A DNA stretch of 19,588 bases from positions 1 to 19,588 of the forward strand of contig CAXKVR010000536.1 in assembly GCA_964058845.1 (NCBI GenBank), read 5' to 3'. Below the pieces are notes generated by a model, which saw only the letters and a list, made by a program, of their open reading frames with translations, did not search any database and was not told where the DNA came from. This stretch comes from Carex sylvatica (lineage: Eukaryota > Streptophyta > Magnoliopsida > Poales > Cyperaceae). Made by a program: the position numbers and the translations under genes. Positions 18,506 to 19,588 of the stretch are shown here, in pieces (the first letter of the stretch is position 1; every line of letters begins with the position of its first letter).

Positions 18506-19588
18506 CTAAACTTGGAACACAATTCGATCTCTAATTTAACCCTATATATCAAGTATACATTTCTTAATCAGAAAATTTGTATGATCTTGCCAAAATTTAG
18601 AAACCTCAATGTAAATTTCTACAAATCTAAAGTTCAACCCTTGGTTAATCATGCTTCACACCACAATTCGATTACTCTAACTTTTATTTTCTTAAAGGCT
18701 TAGAATTTGTAAACTTCGGTTATCTAAATTTGTTACAACAAATGCATTCTTATTTATGAAAATTCTTTTAAAAATCCCCCAAGCTTGGATCAAGTTTAGG
18801 TTAGAAAGTCGCGGACTTCATGTGTTGATATTTGCAAATTTAATTTTTATTTTGTTGCTTTTATTTTATTACACTATAAATCTTTATCCTTAGGACAAAA
18901 TCGGTTAGTTATAGATAGCTAATCCATACCCAACTGTTTTAATTCAAAAGTGCATTTGCATGCCCATGGTTCAACCCTTCCATGAGACGAACTCACAAGT
19001 TTAGTGCGAACCCGATCACTTTATCGGGCAAACTAGCAGAGCAAAGTGTCAATGATTCATTGCTATAAGTACGTCATATCGTCATAACATAAGCAAGTGG
19101 AATCCTTTTTATTTCTAAATTTGTTTTCAATTTTGAACAATTTTTCAATATTTTTGCAAAAATACCATGAAAACACACATCCATAGGCATTAAATCATAC
19201 CCATAGATATCCCGATCTTTCTAAATTCATTTTCTACATATAAGATACATTTTCAAAAAAATAAATTTAAATTTCTAAGTTTTTATTTTCACTAAGTTTC
19301 TCGTCAAATTATGGGGTTATTTCAAATTATTCCAAGGGTATTCCTAAAAACTGGTTAAAATTCTCATTAAAATTTCTAATTTTTCGACAATTACTCAAAT
19401 TTATCAAAAGTTTTGTTTTTGCCAACTTTTAACACAAAAATTAAACATGATTTTATACTTTATGCATTTTCAAACAATTAAGTTTAATTATGCAAGACTC
19501 TATTTTTATAACTTCGTATCACAAATCATATTCAAGGTCAAGTAAAAATTCAAAGTTATAAATCATAAATTTTGAAAGATAATTAAAC
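18465..19588 (-). mobile_element. 3' internal region of the LTR retrotransposon, cut by the window end
   Basis: This lies between the 3' LTR and the window edge and is read right to left. It is AT-rich, has no long open frame, and fits the noncoding DNA that follows pol in many plant Ty3/gypsy elements. A second polypurine-like motif, CCAAGCTTGGGGGATTTTT (minus strand, about 18770-18788), lies about 300 bases inside the first. A short hairpin CCCGAT...ATCGGG is at 19011-19028. Gag, pol and the 5' LTR would lie beyond 19588. The superfamily call rests on the tract motif only. Confidence 0.6.

Noticed and set aside
1..19588. tRNA, rRNA or CRISPR features
   Set aside because: I saw no cloverleaf with the tRNA box A/box B motifs, no rRNA-like conserved blocks and no regularly spaced identical repeats. 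The evenly styled GTGCG repeats differ in spacing and sequence and lie in an LTR.

Overview
This window looks like nuclear DNA of a flowering plant, most likely a eudicot. It is AT-rich, its genes are broken by GT-AG introns, it has plant-type nuclear genes for organelle proteins, and its intergenic space is filled with MITEs and an LTR retrotransposon. I joined exons by hand from reading frame, splice phase and family similarity; no transcript evidence was available.

Left part (1-3450): a plus-strand gene for the ESCRT-III subunit VPS32/SNF7 (229 aa, six coding exons, 984-3151), preceded by a likely leader intron (about 305-944) and a CT-rich leader with a telo-box. From 3450 to 6470 there is no gene; a degenerate TATGYGG-rich repeat block sits at about 4028-4415.

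Middle part (6474-14031): two minus-strand genes for probable plastid proteins. The first is a RecX-family gene (423 aa, seven exons, 9807 down to 6474). It has two internal duplications: a 36-residue N-terminal segment shared by exons 2 and 3, and a 55-residue C-terminal RecX module present twice in the last exon. The second is an NdhV-like gene (DUF2996 type, 210 aa, four exons, 14031 down to 11269), an accessory subunit of the chloroplast NDH complex. Their adjacency is probably incidental, since plants do not normally use operons. Small transposons sit in their introns and between them: a 209-bp element with a perfect 9-bp target duplication in RecX intron 2, two relatives just upstream of the RecX start, and a 190-bp hAT-like element in NdhV intron 1.

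Right part (14032-19588): no host gene. It holds a 51-bp tandem duplication, a purine/pyrimidine-rich inverted-repeat element, a 414-bp long-TIR element with a perfect 9-bp target duplication, and the 3' end of a minus-strand LTR retrotransposon. Its complete 1311-bp LTR (17154-18464, TGATAAGC...GCTTATCA) carries several GTGCG/CGCAC inverted repeats, and its polypurine tract and noncoding internal DNA run to the window end.

I found no novel multi-gene system. The most interesting signals are the internally duplicated RecX protein and the well-delimited mobile elements around it.
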